A stretch of 9,636 nt of DNA from Betaproteobacteria bacterium (GTDB taxonomy: Bacteria > Pseudomonadota > Gammaproteobacteria > Burkholderiales > Rhodocyclaceae), in assembly GCA_028868235.1 (NCBI GenBank), contig JAGWUW010000064.1:1-9636 (forward strand), in the 5' to 3' direction. Positions 1 through 7,888 of this stretch are shown here, one piece after another. Under the pieces are notes generated by a model. It ran no database searches. It had not been told where the DNA came from and saw only the letters and a list, made by a program, of their open reading frames with translations. The position numbers were made by a program, and so were the translations under genes. The first letter of the stretch is position 1; each line of letters opens with the position of its first letter.

Positions 1-59
1 TCGACGGCCACGTCATAAACCTGTGCGTTGAGAACTTTTTCGAGATAATCCGGGTGCAT
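1..59 (-). CDS. ilvA: Threonine dehydratase (biosynthetic), N-terminal fragment
   Basis: On the minus strand an ATG at 59-57 opens a reading frame that runs off the window edge. The 19 visible residues begin MHPDYLEKVLNAQVYDVAV, which resembles the N-terminus of proteobacterial biosynthetic threonine ammonia-lyases (a short 'YL..vL.a.VYdvA' segment ahead of the PLP-binding domain). The full enzyme would deaminate threonine to 2-oxobutanoate, the first step of isoleucine synthesis, in the cytoplasm. The catalytic lysine and the C-terminal regulatory domains lie outside the window, so the call rests on this short start alone. No good Shine-Dalgarno sequence precedes the ATG. A plausible minus-strand promoter lies at 89-117. 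The gene diverges from the YqaA-family gene. Confidence 0.65.
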   Translation of the reverse strand, partial: MHPDYLEKVLNAQVYDVAV

Positions 60-82
60 TGGGCGCAACTCATTCAAGCAAA

Positions 83-88
83 AGGGAG
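83..88 (+). promoter_or_regulatory. Ribosome binding site that fixes the YqaA-family start
   Basis: AGGGAG lies 9 bases upstream of a GTG at 98-100. The same frame is open back to a TTG at 59, but that codon has no Shine-Dalgarno sequence and would add 13 residues absent from the usual family length. The GTG is therefore preferred as the start. Confidence 0.7.
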
Positions 89-117
89 ATTCTACGGGTG
101 GAGTGGCTAAACGTCAC
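89..117 (-). promoter_or_regulatory. Candidate sigma-70 promoter for ilvA
   Basis: Read on the minus strand, GTGACG (117-112) and TAGAAT (94-89) are separated by 17 bases. They match the TTGACA and TATAAT consensus at 4 and 5 of 6 positions. Transcription would start near 82, giving a leader of roughly 20 bases before the ilvA ATG at 59. The element overlaps the start codon and first codons of the YqaA-family gene on the other strand. This is a visual match only. Confidence 0.4.
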
Positions 118-523
118 GGCGGAAAGCGGTCTGTGGGGCTTGCTGGCGGCCAGTTTTTTATCGGCGACGGTACTGCCCGGCGGTTCGGAAGCCTTGCTCT
201 GGGGCTTTCTCAAGCTGCATCCGGGTGAATATGGCAGCGCGTTGGCGCTGGCCACCTTGGGCAATACCGCCGGCGGCATGACGTCGTGGTGGTGCGGATA
301 CGCCCTGCCCCGATGGCAAAATTTGGAAACTTTGCCGCACAAGGACAAGCTAGAGCGCTGGGGAAGTCCGGCGTTGTTGCTTGCCTGGGCTCCCGTCATA
401 GGTGACGCCCTGTGCCTGGCCGCCGGCTGGCTGCGTCTACACTGGCTACCCTGTTGCCTGTTCATGGCTGTCGGAAAATTTGCCCGCTATTGGCTGATTG
501 CTCAAAGCGCCCTGCCAAACTGA
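98..523 (+). CDS. yqaA: YqaA-family inner membrane protein
   Basis: This gene encodes 141 residues from the GTG start at 98, almost the same length as E. coli YqaA (142). The family is related to DedA/SNARE-associated small membrane proteins; its molecular role is not established. Visible family hallmarks are FLSATVLPGGSEALL at about residues 20-34, a GNTAGG turn at 55-60, the segment SPALLLAWAPVIGDALCLAAG at about 90-110 (the P-V-x-G-D core), and GKFARYW at 126-132. Hydrophobic stretches at about 12-38, 46-66, 90-110 and 115-136 suggest several membrane or re-entrant segments. It diverges from ilvA and precedes the large oxidoreductase by 88 bases. A shared transcript with that gene is possible but not shown. 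The family assignment is good; the function is unknown. Confidence 0.85.
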   Translation: MEWLNVTAESGLWGLLAASFLSATVLPGGSEALLWGFLKLHPGEYGSALALATLGNTAGGMTSWWCGYALPRWQNLETLPHKDKLERWGSPALLLAWAPVIGDALCLAAGWLRLHWLPCCLFMAVGKFARYWLIAQSALPN

Positions 524-576
524 ACCGACAGCCGGCTTTGGGGTCTACCGGCCCCGCGTGTTGCGCCGCAATACGC

Positions 577-582
577 TAAAAT
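577..582 (+). promoter_or_regulatory. Candidate -10 element upstream of the FAD/Fe-S oxidoreductase
   Basis: TAAAAT within the context ACGCTAAAATCC lies 29 bases ahead of the ATG at 612 and resembles the -10 boxes common in betaproteobacteria. No convincing -35 hexamer is found at 16-18 bases upstream, so the call is weak. If it is used, the leader would be about 20-25 bases and would contain no Shine-Dalgarno sequence. Confidence 0.3.
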
Positions 583-611
583 CCACTTTTTGATAGACCC
601 TGGCCGCTTCC

Positions 612-3600
612 ATGACTGCCCGCCTGCGCGAAATCCCCTACAACTACACCTCGTTTTCTGATCGTGAGATCGTCATTCGTTTGCTCGGTGCCGATAACTG
701 GGCGGTGCTCGACGAACTGCGCAGTGAGCGCGTTACCGGCCGTTCGGCGCGCATGCTCTATGAGGTGTTGGGCGACATCTGGGTCGTGCAGCGTAACCCG
801 TATCTGGAGGACGATCTGCTCGACAACCGCGAGCGGCGTGATGCGCTGGTCAATGCCTTACGCCATCGTCTGAAAGAAGTCGAAAAGCGCCGTACCGAGA
901 GCGAAGGTGAAGACCCGGAGCGCTCGGCCAAGGTCAAGCGCCTGGTTGAGGCAGCACATCTTGCCGTAGACCGTTTTGCCGAGCATTTCGGGGAGACCAT
1001 AGACCTCCGGCGCAAGGTCCAGAAAATCCTTGGCAAGCACACGCGCAAGGACAACATCGCTTTTGACGGCCTGGCTCGCGTCTCGCACGTCACCGACGCG
1101 ACCGACTGGCGCGTCGAATACCCCTTCGTGGTGCTGTACCCAGATACCGAGGAGGAGATCGGCCACCTCGTGCGCGGCTGTTTCGAAGCCGGCCTAACCA
1201 TCATTCCTCGTGGCGGCGGCACTGGCTATACCGGCGGTGCCGTACCGCTGACGCCATATTCGGCAGTCATCAACACCGAGAAGCTGATCGACTTGGGGCC
1301 GGTCGAGGAGATTGTCCTCCCCGGTCACACTGAACCTTACGCCACTATCCGTACCGGTGCCGGCGTTGTGACCGACCGTGTCTCCGAAGCCGCCTCGTTC
1401 GCCGGCCGCGTCTTCGCCGTCGATCCGACCTCGGCTTCCGCCTCCTGCATCGGCGGCAACATCGCCATGAATGCCGGCGGTAAGAAGGCCGTGCTATGGG
1501 GTACCGCGCTCGACAACCTGGCGTGGTGGAAGATGGTGGACCCGGACGGCAATTGGCTGGAAGTCGAACGCCTCAACCACAATTACGGCAAGATTCACGA
1601 GCAGGAAACCGTCGAATTCCGCCTCAAGCGCTTCGATCCGAGCGGCAAGAAGCTGCTCAAGGAAGAAATCCTATCCATGCCGGGCGCGGCTTGCCGCAAA
1701 GTTGGCCTTGGAAAAGACGTGACCGACAAGTTCCTCGGCGGTGTTCCGGGCGTGCAGAAAGAAGGCACCGATGGCATCATCGTCGCCGCGCGCTGGGTGC
1801 TACACAAGATGCCGCCGATCTCGCGCACGGTCTGTCTCGAATTCTTCGGTCAGGTACGCGAAGCCGTGCCGGCCATTGTCGAGATCACCGATTATTTCAA
1901 GCCAGGCGGTGCCGGGCATGCTGCCGGCGTCCAGCTGGCCGGCCTTGAACACCTCGACGAACGTTACGTGAAGGCCGTCGGCTATGCGACCAAGGCCAAG
2001 CGCCACGGTCGCCCGAAGATGGTGCTGATCGGTGATATCGTCGGCCATGACGAAAAGGCCGTGATGGCCGCCGCCTCGGAAGTCGTGCGTATGTGTAACC
2101 TGCGTGCCGCAGAAGGTTTTATCGCTGTTGACGCCGAAACGCGCAAGAAATTCTGGCTTGACCGCTCGCGTACTGCTGCCATTTCACGCCACACCAACGC
2201 CTTCAAGGTTAACGAAGACGTGGTCATTCCGTTGCCGCGCATGGGCGAATATTGCGATGGTATCGAGCGCATCAACATCGAGCTGTCCACGCAGAACAAG
2301 TTGGCCCTGTGCGATGCGCTCAGCGATTTTCTGCGGGGGGATCTGCCGTTGCACGCGGGAGACGCCAATGTCGACAAGGACGTGCTGATCGGCGACCGGC
2401 GCCAGGCGGCGCTGGATTATGTCGCTGCCGTTCGCCTGCGCTGGGAGTGGCTGCTGGAGAACCTCGACTTGCCACTGGCCGAGGCCGAGTCGCATTTTGG
2501 CTCCTACGGTGTGATGGCAGGGGATCTGACCAATAAGGCGACCAATCCGAAATTGTTTCACCGCCTGCAGGATTACTCGGTGCGCACTTCCTGGAAGCAG
2601 GAACTCAAGGCGCGTCTGAGCAAGATCTTCGACGGCACGGTGTACCGCCCGATCCTCGAACGCATCGAGGCGATCCATACCGAGGTGTTGCGCGGCCGCG
2701 TATTTGTCGCTCTGCACATGCATGCTGGTGACGGTAACGTGCACACCAACATTCCGGTCAATTCCGACAATTACGAGATGCTGCAGACCGCCCACAAGGC
2801 CGTCGAACGTATTATGCACTTGGCTCGTGGCTTGAACGGTGTGATTTCCGGCGAGCACGGCATTGGCATCACCAAGTTGGAATTCCTGTCTGAAGAGGAA
2901 ATCGGCCCCTTCCGCGCCTACAAGCAGAAGGTCGATCCGGAGGGTCGCTTCAACAAGGGCAAGCTGATGCCCGGTGGCGACATGGGCAATGCCTACACGC
3001 CGTCATTCAGTCTGTTGGGTACCGAATCGCTGATCATGGAACAGTCGGAAATCGGCAAAATTTCGGACATGATCAAGAACTGCCTGCGTTGCGGCAAGTG
3101 CAAGCCTGTGTGCTCGACCCACGTGCCGCGCGCCAATTTGCTCTACAGCCCGCGTAACAAGATTCTCGGTACCTCCTTGCTGGTTGAAGCCTTCCTCTAT
3201 GAAGAGCAGACTCGGCGCGGTATTTCGTTGAAGCATTTTGACGAATTCAACGATGTTGCCGACCACTGCACGATCTGCCATCGTTGCGTGAAACCTTGTC
3301 CGGTGGATATCGACTTCGGTGACGTTTCAGTCGCCATGCGCAATTTCCTGCGCAAGCAAAACAAGAAGCGTACTAGTCCGGGTACCTTGGCGGCTATGAC
3401 CTACCTAAACCTGAAGGATCCGGCGACCATCAAGCTGATGCGCGGCGTGATGATGGATTTCGGCTTCAAAGCGCAGCGTCTGGCTCATAAAGTGGCCAAG
3501 GCTATCGGCTTGGTACAGGATAGCCGCGCCCACCCGCCAGCCACGGTCGGGGCACCGACCGTCAAGACCCAGGTTATCCATTTCCTGAACCGCCCGATGC

Positions 3601-4487
3601 CGGGCAACCTACCCAAGCGTACTTCACGCGCGCTGCTTGATATCGAAGATGACAAAGTAATTCCAGTCATTCGTAATCCGCAGAAGACGACAGAAGATTC
3701 TGATGCTGTCTTCTACTTCCCGGGCTGCGGTTCCGAGCGCCTGTTTTCGCAGGTTGGCTTAGCCACACAGGCCATGCTTTACAACATTGGCGCCACCACC
3801 GTGTTGCCGCCTGGCTACCTGTGCTGCGGCTATCCCCAGACTGCGTCGGGAGACGATGAAAAGGGCCAGAAGATCACGACTGACAACCGTGTGCTCTTCC
3901 ACCGTGTGGCCAATACGCTGAACTATCTCGACATCAAGACGGTGATCGTTTCCTGCGGCACCTGCATGGATCAATTGCAGAAGTACCAGTTCGAGAAAAT
4001 CTTCCCCGGCTGCCGCTTACTCGACATCCACGAATATCTGATGGAAAAGGGCGTCAAGCTGGAAGGCGTGAGTGGTACCCGTTATATGTACCATGACCCC
4101 TGTCACACGCCGATGAAGGCCTATGCCCCATTAGCCGTGACCAAGACGCTGATGGGCCAGGACGTGCCACTGACCGACCGCTGTTGCGGCGATTCGGGTT
4201 CGTTCGCCTACTCGCGGCCGGATATCGCGACCCAGGTCAAGTTCCGCAAACAACAGGATATCGAGTTGCGAGCCGAGAAACTGCGCGCCGATGGCTTCAC
4301 TGGCGACGTCAAGATTCTGACCTCATGTCCGGCCTGTTTGCAGGGGCTTTCTCGCTACGATGACGATGCCGGTACTCAGGCCGATTACATCGTGGTCGAG
4401 ATGGCCAAACACTTGCTCGGCGATAACTGGATGGCCGATTATGTCGGTAAGGCCAACACCGGCGGCATTGAACGCGTCCTGCTCTGA
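612..4487 (+). CDS. DUF3683 / FAD-linked dehydrogenase / Fe-S (GlcD-GlcF-like) fusion oxidoreductase
   Basis: This is a 1291-residue multidomain protein. In order it has: a DUF3683-type N-terminal region (about 1-140); an FAD-binding PCMH fold (about 165-305) with [13 protein letters not shown] at 197-209 and [11 protein letters not shown] at 280-290; and an FAD-oxidase C-terminal domain with [10 protein letters not shown] (702-711), SGEHGIG (746-752) and [10 protein letters not shown] (780-789). Two 4Fe-4S motifs follow (C824/827/830/834 and C886/889/892/896). Last come two CCG-type cysteine domains (C1039, C1071-1072, C1115/1118; then C1164, C1191-1192, C1239/1242). This is the architecture of GlcD fused to GlcF and resembles the E. 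coli YdiJ type, with an extra N-terminal region. It probably oxidises a D-2-hydroxy acid such as lactate, glycolate or 2-hydroxyglutarate, and passes electrons through Fe-S centres to quinone at the membrane. The substrate is inferred only. No signal peptide is seen. An in-frame stop at 594-596 leaves ATG 612 as the only standard start, although it lacks a Shine-Dalgarno sequence. Confidence 0.92.
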   Translation: MTARLREIPYNYTSFSDREIVIRLLGADNWAVLDELRSERVTGRSARMLYEVLGDIWVVQRNPYLEDDLLDNRERRDALVNALRHRLKEVEKRRTESEGEDPERSAKVKRLVEAAHLAVDRFAEHFGETIDLRRKVQKILGKHTRKDNIAFDGLARVSHVTDATDWRVEYPFVVLYPDTEEEIGHLVRGCFEAGLTIIPRGGGTGYTGGAVPLTPYSAVINTEKLIDLGPVEEIVLPGHTEPYATIRTGAGVVTDRVSEAASFAGRVFAVDPTSASASCIGGNIAMNAGGKKAVLWGTALDNLAWWKMVDPDGNWLEVERLNHNYGKIHEQETVEFRLKRFDPSGKKLLKEEILSMPGAACRKVGLGKDVTDKFLGGVPGVQKEGTDGIIVAARWVLHKMPPISRTVCLEFFGQVREAVPAIVEITDYFKPGGAGHAAGVQLAGLEHLDERYVKAVGYATKAKRHGRPKMVLIGDIVGHDEKAVMAAASEVVRMCNLRAAEGFIAVDAETRKKFWLDRSRTAAISRHTNAFKVNEDVVIPLPRMGEYCDGIERINIELSTQNKLALCDALSDFLRGDLPLHAGDANVDKDVLIGDRRQAALDYVAAVRLRWEWLLENLDLPLAEAESHFGSYGVMAGDLTNKATNPKLFHRLQDYSVRTSWKQELKARLSKIFDGTVYRPILERIEAIHTEVLRGRVFVALHMHAGDGNVHTNIPVNSDNYEMLQTAHKAVERIMHLARGLNGVISGEHGIGITKLEFLSEEEIGPFRAYKQKVDPEGRFNKGKLMPGGDMGNAYTPSFSLLGTESLIMEQSEIGKISDMIKNCLRCGKCKPVCSTHVPRANLLYSPRNKILGTSLLVEAFLYEEQTRRGISLKHFDEFNDVADHCTICHRCVKPCPVDIDFGDVSVAMRNFLRKQNKKRTSPGTLAAMTYLNLKDPATIKLMRGVMMDFGFKAQRLAHKVAKAIGLVQDSRAHPPATVGAPTVKTQVIHFLNRPMPGNLPKRTSRALLDIEDDKVIPVIRNPQKTTEDSDAVFYFPGCGSERLFSQVGLATQAMLYNIGATTVLPPGYLCCGYPQTASGDDEKGQKITTDNRVLFHRVANTLNYLDIKTVIVSCGTCMDQLQKYQFEKIFPGCRLLDIHEYLMEKGVKLEGVSGTRYMYHDPCHTPMKAYAPLAVTKTLMGQDVPLTDRCCGDSGSFAYSRPDIATQVKFRKQQDIELRAEKLRADGFTGDVKILTSCPACLQGLSRYDDDAGTQADYIVVEMAKHLLGDNWMADYVGKANTGGIERVLL

Positions 4488-4536
4488 TCGCTGATTCTGC
4501 GGCCATAGGCCGTCGACCGTGAAATTGTTCTTTCGT

Positions 4537-4564
4537 TTGCGGCGGCGGCCCATGGTATTACACT
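4537..4564 (+). promoter_or_regulatory. Candidate promoter for the HIT-led gene group
   Basis: TTGCGG (4537-4542) and TACACT (4559-4564) are spaced by 16 bases in the 114-base gap between the large oxidoreductase and the HIT gene. They match the consensus hexamers at 3 and 4 of 6 positions. Transcription would start near 4571, about 30 bases before the GTG at 4602. The gap is the largest in the plus-strand series and a logical place for a promoter, but the motif match is modest. Confidence 0.3.
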
Positions 4565-4588
4565 CCATATCGGTCTTTATTGCTTAGC

Positions 4589-4592
4589 GGAG
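4589..4592 (+). promoter_or_regulatory. Ribosome binding site for the HIT-family gene
   Basis: GGAG within AGCGGAGCGAG ends 9 bases before the GTG at 4602 and supports this non-ATG start. Confidence 0.55.
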
Positions 4593-4601
4593 CGAGATAG
4601 C

Positions 4602-5042
4602 GTGGAAAACGGCAGCCAAATCTGCGAACTGTGCACCCAGCCAGGTGGAACGATTCTCTGGCAATCGGCCCGTTGCCGCGTGATTCGAGTGGACGATCCA
4701 CATTATCCCGGGTTTTGCCGCGTGGTCTGGACCGATCATGTTCACGAGATGACCGACCTCGATCCTGAAGCTAGAAGCTACCTGATGCAGATCGTATTCA
4801 TTGTCGAGGCTGTCGTTCGCAAACTCTTTTCGCCATACAAGATCAATCTGGCCAGTTTCGGCAACATGGTGCCGCATATCCATTGGCATATCATTCCCCG
4901 GTGGCTGGATGACCGCCATTTCCCAGAGCCGGTCTGGGGGAGCGTCAGGCGTACAGTGGATGGAGAGCGCCCAATGGTTAGCGATGCTGAGCTGGCACAG
5001 GCCTTGGGCCATGCGCTGGCAAGCAGCGACCTAGGGGAATAA
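4602..5042 (+). CDS. HIT-family protein (histidine triad nucleotide hydrolase-like)
   Basis: This gene encodes 146 residues from a GTG start. The histidine triad motif is clear: PHIHWHIIPR at 91-100, with H92, H94 and H96 spaced as H-x-H-x-H. It is preceded by KINLASFGN (80-88), as expected for the HIT fold. An N-terminal CELC pair (C8, C11), sometimes seen in bacterial HIT proteins, could bind metal. HIT proteins hydrolyse or transfer nucleotidyl groups on substrates such as dinucleoside polyphosphates (AppppA-type) or nucleoside phosphoramidates, using the middle histidine as nucleophile. The actual substrate cannot be read here. The stop codon is only 2 bases before the next start, and the ribosome binding site of the next gene lies inside this one, so the two are probably translated together. 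The family call is secure; the cellular role is open. Confidence 0.92.
   Translation: MENGSQICELCTQPGGTILWQSARCRVIRVDDPHYPGFCRVVWTDHVHEMTDLDPEARSYLMQIVFIVEAVVRKLFSPYKINLASFGNMVPHIHWHIIPRWLDDRHFPEPVWGSVRRTVDGERPMVSDAELAQALGHALASSDLGE
5033..5038 (+). promoter_or_regulatory. Ribosome binding site of the PilZ-like gene, inside the HIT gene
   Basis: AGGGGA sits 6 bases before the ATG at 5045 and overlaps the last codons of the HIT gene. This is a typical arrangement for translational coupling of the two genes. Confidence 0.65.
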
Positions 5043-5044
5043 CA

Positions 5045-6652
5045 ATGAATACGATGGTTACCGAACTGCCTCTGGAGATTCCTGACCTGCGGAGTGGTGC
5101 GGATTATCTGGCCCGACTTTCACTTGCTAATCCCGTGGTTGCCGAGCGCCAGCTCATGCGTTTTCTGGATACGCTGCTTGCCACCCCTCCCGAACCGCTA
5201 GTGTTGCTGGCACTGCTGGAGCAGGCGCGAGCGCCGCTCTGCTTTGTTGAAGAGGAAATGGCACGGCGTTATCACAGCCGCGCACTACCCTTGGCCAATG
5301 AGGAAGAAAGTTACTTTCAGCAGGTCGTTACTGCATGGCGCAAAATGGGCAAGGCCTATGCCCTTTGCGCTCGCTTACAACAGCCGGATGCTGAGAATCC
5401 GCAGTATCTGGCGATGGTGGCGACCATCCTGCATCGCTGTCTCTATTACACCGGGATGGTCATCCTCGAGCACTACCGCGCTCATCGCGAGTTGCCACCG
5501 GGTATATGGCTCGATTTGCATGGCTTTTACGAAAGTGCCGAGGAATGGGGCGTCGCCTATACGCCAGTCGACGATGCCCTGGAAAGTAGCTTGCAGGCTA
5601 CGCATTGTGCTGCAACCTACAGCAGCCTACTGTTGATCGAGATCGCCAGCCCGTACAGTAGCAGCGTACGTAACCTGAATCTGATTCGCCGTTGGGCCGG
5701 CATGTGGTCTCCGTTGGTTTCCATTCACAAACTGACCAACGATCTGGAGGTACCTCCCTATATCGTTGAATTGATGAAGGATGCACCGATGCATCCTTCG
5801 GCGTATACCGAGGAGCCGACTAAGGATGCCCGCCGCCTCGATACGTCGCGCCTCGCTCTGCAGATCAATCATATGCTTAGCCAGTTGCGCCAACGGGTCA
5901 CGCCATCACAACTTGGTCTCGGCGAGGAAACGTCGGGCCACGTAGTTTCCCTGCTCGACCACCTGTCGCGACCATGGAGCCAGGCAGCCTCTCCGCGCCG
6001 TTTCCGCCGCTTTGCTTCCGAGGGGATCGCCCATGTCGCGGTCGGTTTCAACGCCATGCATTTCTGCGTCACCGGTATGGAATTCATCCAGCCAGACTCT
6101 GCTGCTGCTTATTCTCGCGGCGAATTTGATGAACTGTTTACTTTCCGTGATCGGGTCGAACCTGGACAAACCCTAGCAATCAAGCCAGCGATCAGTTTTC
6201 CGGTAGATGAATGGACGGTTATCAATCACTCAGCCAACGGTTTTCGTCTGGCCCGCAGTTGCGCTGGGCAACGGATATTGCATGGCCAGCTGATGGTGGT
6301 TCGTCCTCATGATGGCGAGCATTTCTTGCTCGTGCATGCGAGTTGGCTGATGCAGGAGGAGTCCGGAGGATTGGTCGTTGGAGTGGCTACCCTGCCCGGA
6401 TTGCCCGTGGGTATAGGCGTGCGTATCGCAGTATCCGGGGGCGGTAGTGCCGAGCGTTATGAGCGAGCCTTCCTGCTCCCCGCTGTGCAGTCGATAGGCG
6501 AAGAAGCCTCTGTTGTGCTGCCCTCCGGTATGTATCAGGCGAGCCGTGTTCTCGATTTTTTTGTCGGCGACGAGTCGCCCCGACAATTGCGTATGCTTCA
6601 CGTTTTGCAGCGCGGAGCCGATTTCGATCGCATCAGCTATCAGCTACTTTGA
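5045..6652 (+). CDS. Uncharacterised 535-residue protein, possible degenerate PilZ domain
   Basis: I do not recognise a named gene. The protein looks cytoplasmic, with no signal peptide or clear transmembrane segment. Residues 1-340 are predominantly helical in character (for example 35-65 and 118-150) and carry no motif I can name. From about 365 to 460 the pattern changes to beta-like, with NHSANG at 394-399. This fits the (D/N)xSxxG motif of PilZ domains and is followed by alternating hydrophobic strands with HASWL (431-435) and VGVA (445-448) in the expected places. The RxxxR half of the cyclic di-GMP site is not evident upstream; the nearest basic cluster is FRDR at 367-370. The domain may therefore be an atypical or non-binding PilZ. 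The gene follows the HIT gene by 2 bases. A role as a cyclic di-GMP effector is inference only; an unrelated beta-barrel domain is possible. Confidence 0.8.
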   Translation: MNTMVTELPLEIPDLRSGADYLARLSLANPVVAERQLMRFLDTLLATPPEPLVLLALLEQARAPLCFVEEEMARRYHSRALPLANEEESYFQQVVTAWRKMGKAYALCARLQQPDAENPQYLAMVATILHRCLYYTGMVILEHYRAHRELPPGIWLDLHGFYESAEEWGVAYTPVDDALESSLQATHCAATYSSLLLIEIASPYSSSVRNLNLIRRWAGMWSPLVSIHKLTNDLEVPPYIVELMKDAPMHPSAYTEEPTKDARRLDTSRLALQINHMLSQLRQRVTPSQLGLGEETSGHVVSLLDHLSRPWSQAASPRRFRRFASEGIAHVAVGFNAMHFCVTGMEFIQPDSAAAYSRGEFDELFTFRDRVEPGQTLAIKPAISFPVDEWTVINHSANGFRLARSCAGQRILHGQLMVVRPHDGEHFLLVHASWLMQEESGGLVVGVATLPGLPVGIGVRIAVSGGGSAERYERAFLLPAVQSIGEEASVVLPSGMYQASRVLDFFVGDESPRQLRMLHVLQRGADFDRISYQLL

Positions 6653-6684
6653 CCTATCTCCGCGCTTCGATGGACTGAGTGCGC

Positions 6685-6690
6685 TAAACT
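6685..6690 (+). promoter_or_regulatory. Weak candidate -10 element before the DUF971 gene
   Basis: TAAACT in the context GCGCTAAACTATT lies 26 bases before the ATG at 6716 and resembles the ACGCTAAAATCC segment ahead of the large oxidoreductase gene. No good -35 hexamer is seen at the proper distance. The gap from the previous gene is 63 bases, so either read-through or a separate promoter is possible. Confidence 0.25.
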
Positions 6691-6705
6691 ATTGGCCTTA
6701 TTCCC

Positions 6706-6710
6706 GGAGG
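6706..6710 (+). promoter_or_regulatory. Strong ribosome binding site that fixes the DUF971 start
   Basis: GGAGG is placed 5 bases before the ATG at 6716. The frame is open back to a TTG at 6692, but that would place this site inside the coding sequence, so ATG 6716 is chosen. Confidence 0.75.
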
Positions 6711-6715
6711 ACACC

Positions 6716-7138
6716 ATGGCGGGTATAGACCGCGATACGCCGATACCGAGCGAAATCAAACTGCACCAGAAATCACGGCGCCTAGAACTAATCTACGACG
6801 GAGGCGAGGCGTATTCGCTCGACTTCGAATACCTGCGCGTCTACACTCCTTCCGCAGAAGCGCGTGGCCATGGCCCCGGCCAGGAGACCCTTCAAACCGG
6901 CAAGCGCAACGTTGAGATTGAGCGTATCGAACCGGTCGGCACCTATGCCCTGCGCCTAGTGTTTTCCGATGGACACGATAGCGGCCTTTACTCTTGGGAT
7001 ATGCTCTACAACTTGGGCAAGCACCACGACGAGCTATGGCAGGAATACTTGACCCAAATCGAGGCGCAAGGCCTCTCCCGCGATATCGACACTACATCAC
7101 GTCCAGCTGCCGGCGGCAGCTGTGGTCACCATCATTGA
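6716..7138 (+). CDS. DUF971 (GBBH-like N-terminal domain) protein
   Basis: This gene encodes 140 residues. The DUF971 domain covers about residues 10-108: an opening '[15 protein letters not shown]' stretch, then [20 protein letters not shown] (34-53), [17 protein letters not shown] (71-87) and the hallmark SGLYSWDML (89-97). The domain is related to the N-terminal domain of gamma-butyrobetaine hydroxylase. In bacteria it is found as a small stand-alone protein or fused to Fe-S assembly ATPases; its function is not established. The tail is short and flexible and ends in SCGHHH (135-140), a possible metal-binding cluster. The gene stops 4 bases before ubiE, so the two are almost certainly co-transcribed, which links it loosely to quinone synthesis. 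The family is confidently recognised; the role is unknown. Confidence 0.88.
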   Translation: MAGIDRDTPIPSEIKLHQKSRRLELIYDGGEAYSLDFEYLRVYTPSAEARGHGPGQETLQTGKRNVEIERIEPVGTYALRLVFSDGHDSGLYSWDMLYNLGKHHDELWQEYLTQIEAQGLSRDIDTTSRPAAGGSCGHHH

Positions 7139-7142
7139 CACC

Positions 7143-7880
7143 ATGAACAACGAAAAGACACATTTCGGCTACGAAACCGTGGCTGAACAGGAGAAAGCGC
7201 GGCGGGTTGCCGACGTATTCGATTCGGTCGCCAGTCGTTACGATTTGATGAACGACCTGATGTCCGGGGGGTTGCACCGCCTCTGGAAAGCTTTCACCAT
7301 CCAGCGTAGCGGTGTGCGGGAAGGTTCCCGGGTCCTCGATGTGGCCGGCGGTACCGGTGATCTGTCGCTAGCTTTTGCCAAGAAGGTTGGCAGAAGCGGG
7401 CAAGTCTGGCTGACTGATATCAATAACGCCATGCTTGCCCACGGTCGTGATCGTTTGCTTAACAAGGGCTATATGCTGCCGGTCGCCCAATGTGATGCCG
7501 AAAAGTTGCCTTTCCCGGATGACTGGTTTGATTGTGTGACCGTGGCTTTTGGTCTGCGTAACATGACCCATAAGGACGTCGCACTGGCTGAAATGCGTCG
7601 CGTGCTGCGCCCGGGCGGCCGCCTTCTGGTCCTCGAGTTCTCGCAGATCTGGAAGCCACTGTCACCGATCTACGATTTTTACTCTTTTCAGGTCATCCCT
7701 CGTGTCGGCAAGCTCGTAACCAACGACGCAGACAGCTACCGTTACCTTTCCGAATCGATCCGGGTCCATCCTGGCCAGGAAGAGCTGAAAACGATGATGG
7801 AGCAGGCCGGTCTGGAAAAGGTTGAGTATTTCAATTTGGCTCTTGGCGTCGTGGCCCTGCATCGCGGCTACAAATTCTAG
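7143..7880 (+). CDS. ubiE: Ubiquinone/menaquinone C-methyltransferase UbiE
   Basis: This 245-residue class I SAM-dependent methyltransferase methylates the C2 position of the demethyl-benzoquinol intermediate in ubiquinone synthesis, and demethylmenaquinol to menaquinol where menaquinone is made. Visible family features are [20 protein letters not shown] (8-27), [17 protein letters not shown] (33-49), the SAM-binding motif [11 protein letters not shown] (64-74), an acidic residue after strand 2 (D92), [10 protein letters not shown] (117-126), FGLRNMTHK (136-144) and [13 protein letters not shown] (155-167), with a typical [14 protein letters not shown] end. Length matches the family (about 250). 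ATG 7143 gives the family-typical N-terminus; an in-frame GTG at 7122 would overlap the DUF971 gene. No strong Shine-Dalgarno sequence is seen, so coupling to DUF971 translation is likely. ubiJ follows after 8 bases. Confidence 0.97.
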   Translation: MNNEKTHFGYETVAEQEKARRVADVFDSVASRYDLMNDLMSGGLHRLWKAFTIQRSGVREGSRVLDVAGGTGDLSLAFAKKVGRSGQVWLTDINNAMLAHGRDRLLNKGYMLPVAQCDAEKLPFPDDWFDCVTVAFGLRNMTHKDVALAEMRRVLRPGGRLLVLEFSQIWKPLSPIYDFYSFQVIPRVGKLVTNDADSYRYLSESIRVHPGQEELKTMMEQAGLEKVEYFNLALGVVALHRGYKF

Positions 7881-7888
7881 GATTTCCA

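Noticed and set aside
59..97. Extended N-terminus of the YqaA-family protein from a TTG at 59
   Set aside because: The GTG at 98 has a well-placed AGGGAG and gives the family-typical length; the extra residues would overlap the ilvA start and look unrelated to the family.
2184..2858. Long open frame (224 codons) on the minus strand opposite the large oxidoreductase
   Set aside because: It is fully contained in a gene with clear domains along its whole length, its translation shows no recognisable family, and such antisense frames are common in GC-rich coding DNA.
4500..4512. Small inverted repeat CGGCC-ATA-GGCCG just after the large oxidoreductase gene
   Set aside because: The stem is only 5 bp and no T tract follows, so it is not a convincing intrinsic terminator.
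7122..7142. Upstream GTG start for ubiE overlapping the DUF971 gene
   Set aside because: It would add seven residues not typical of UbiE; ATG 7143 gives the expected N-terminus.
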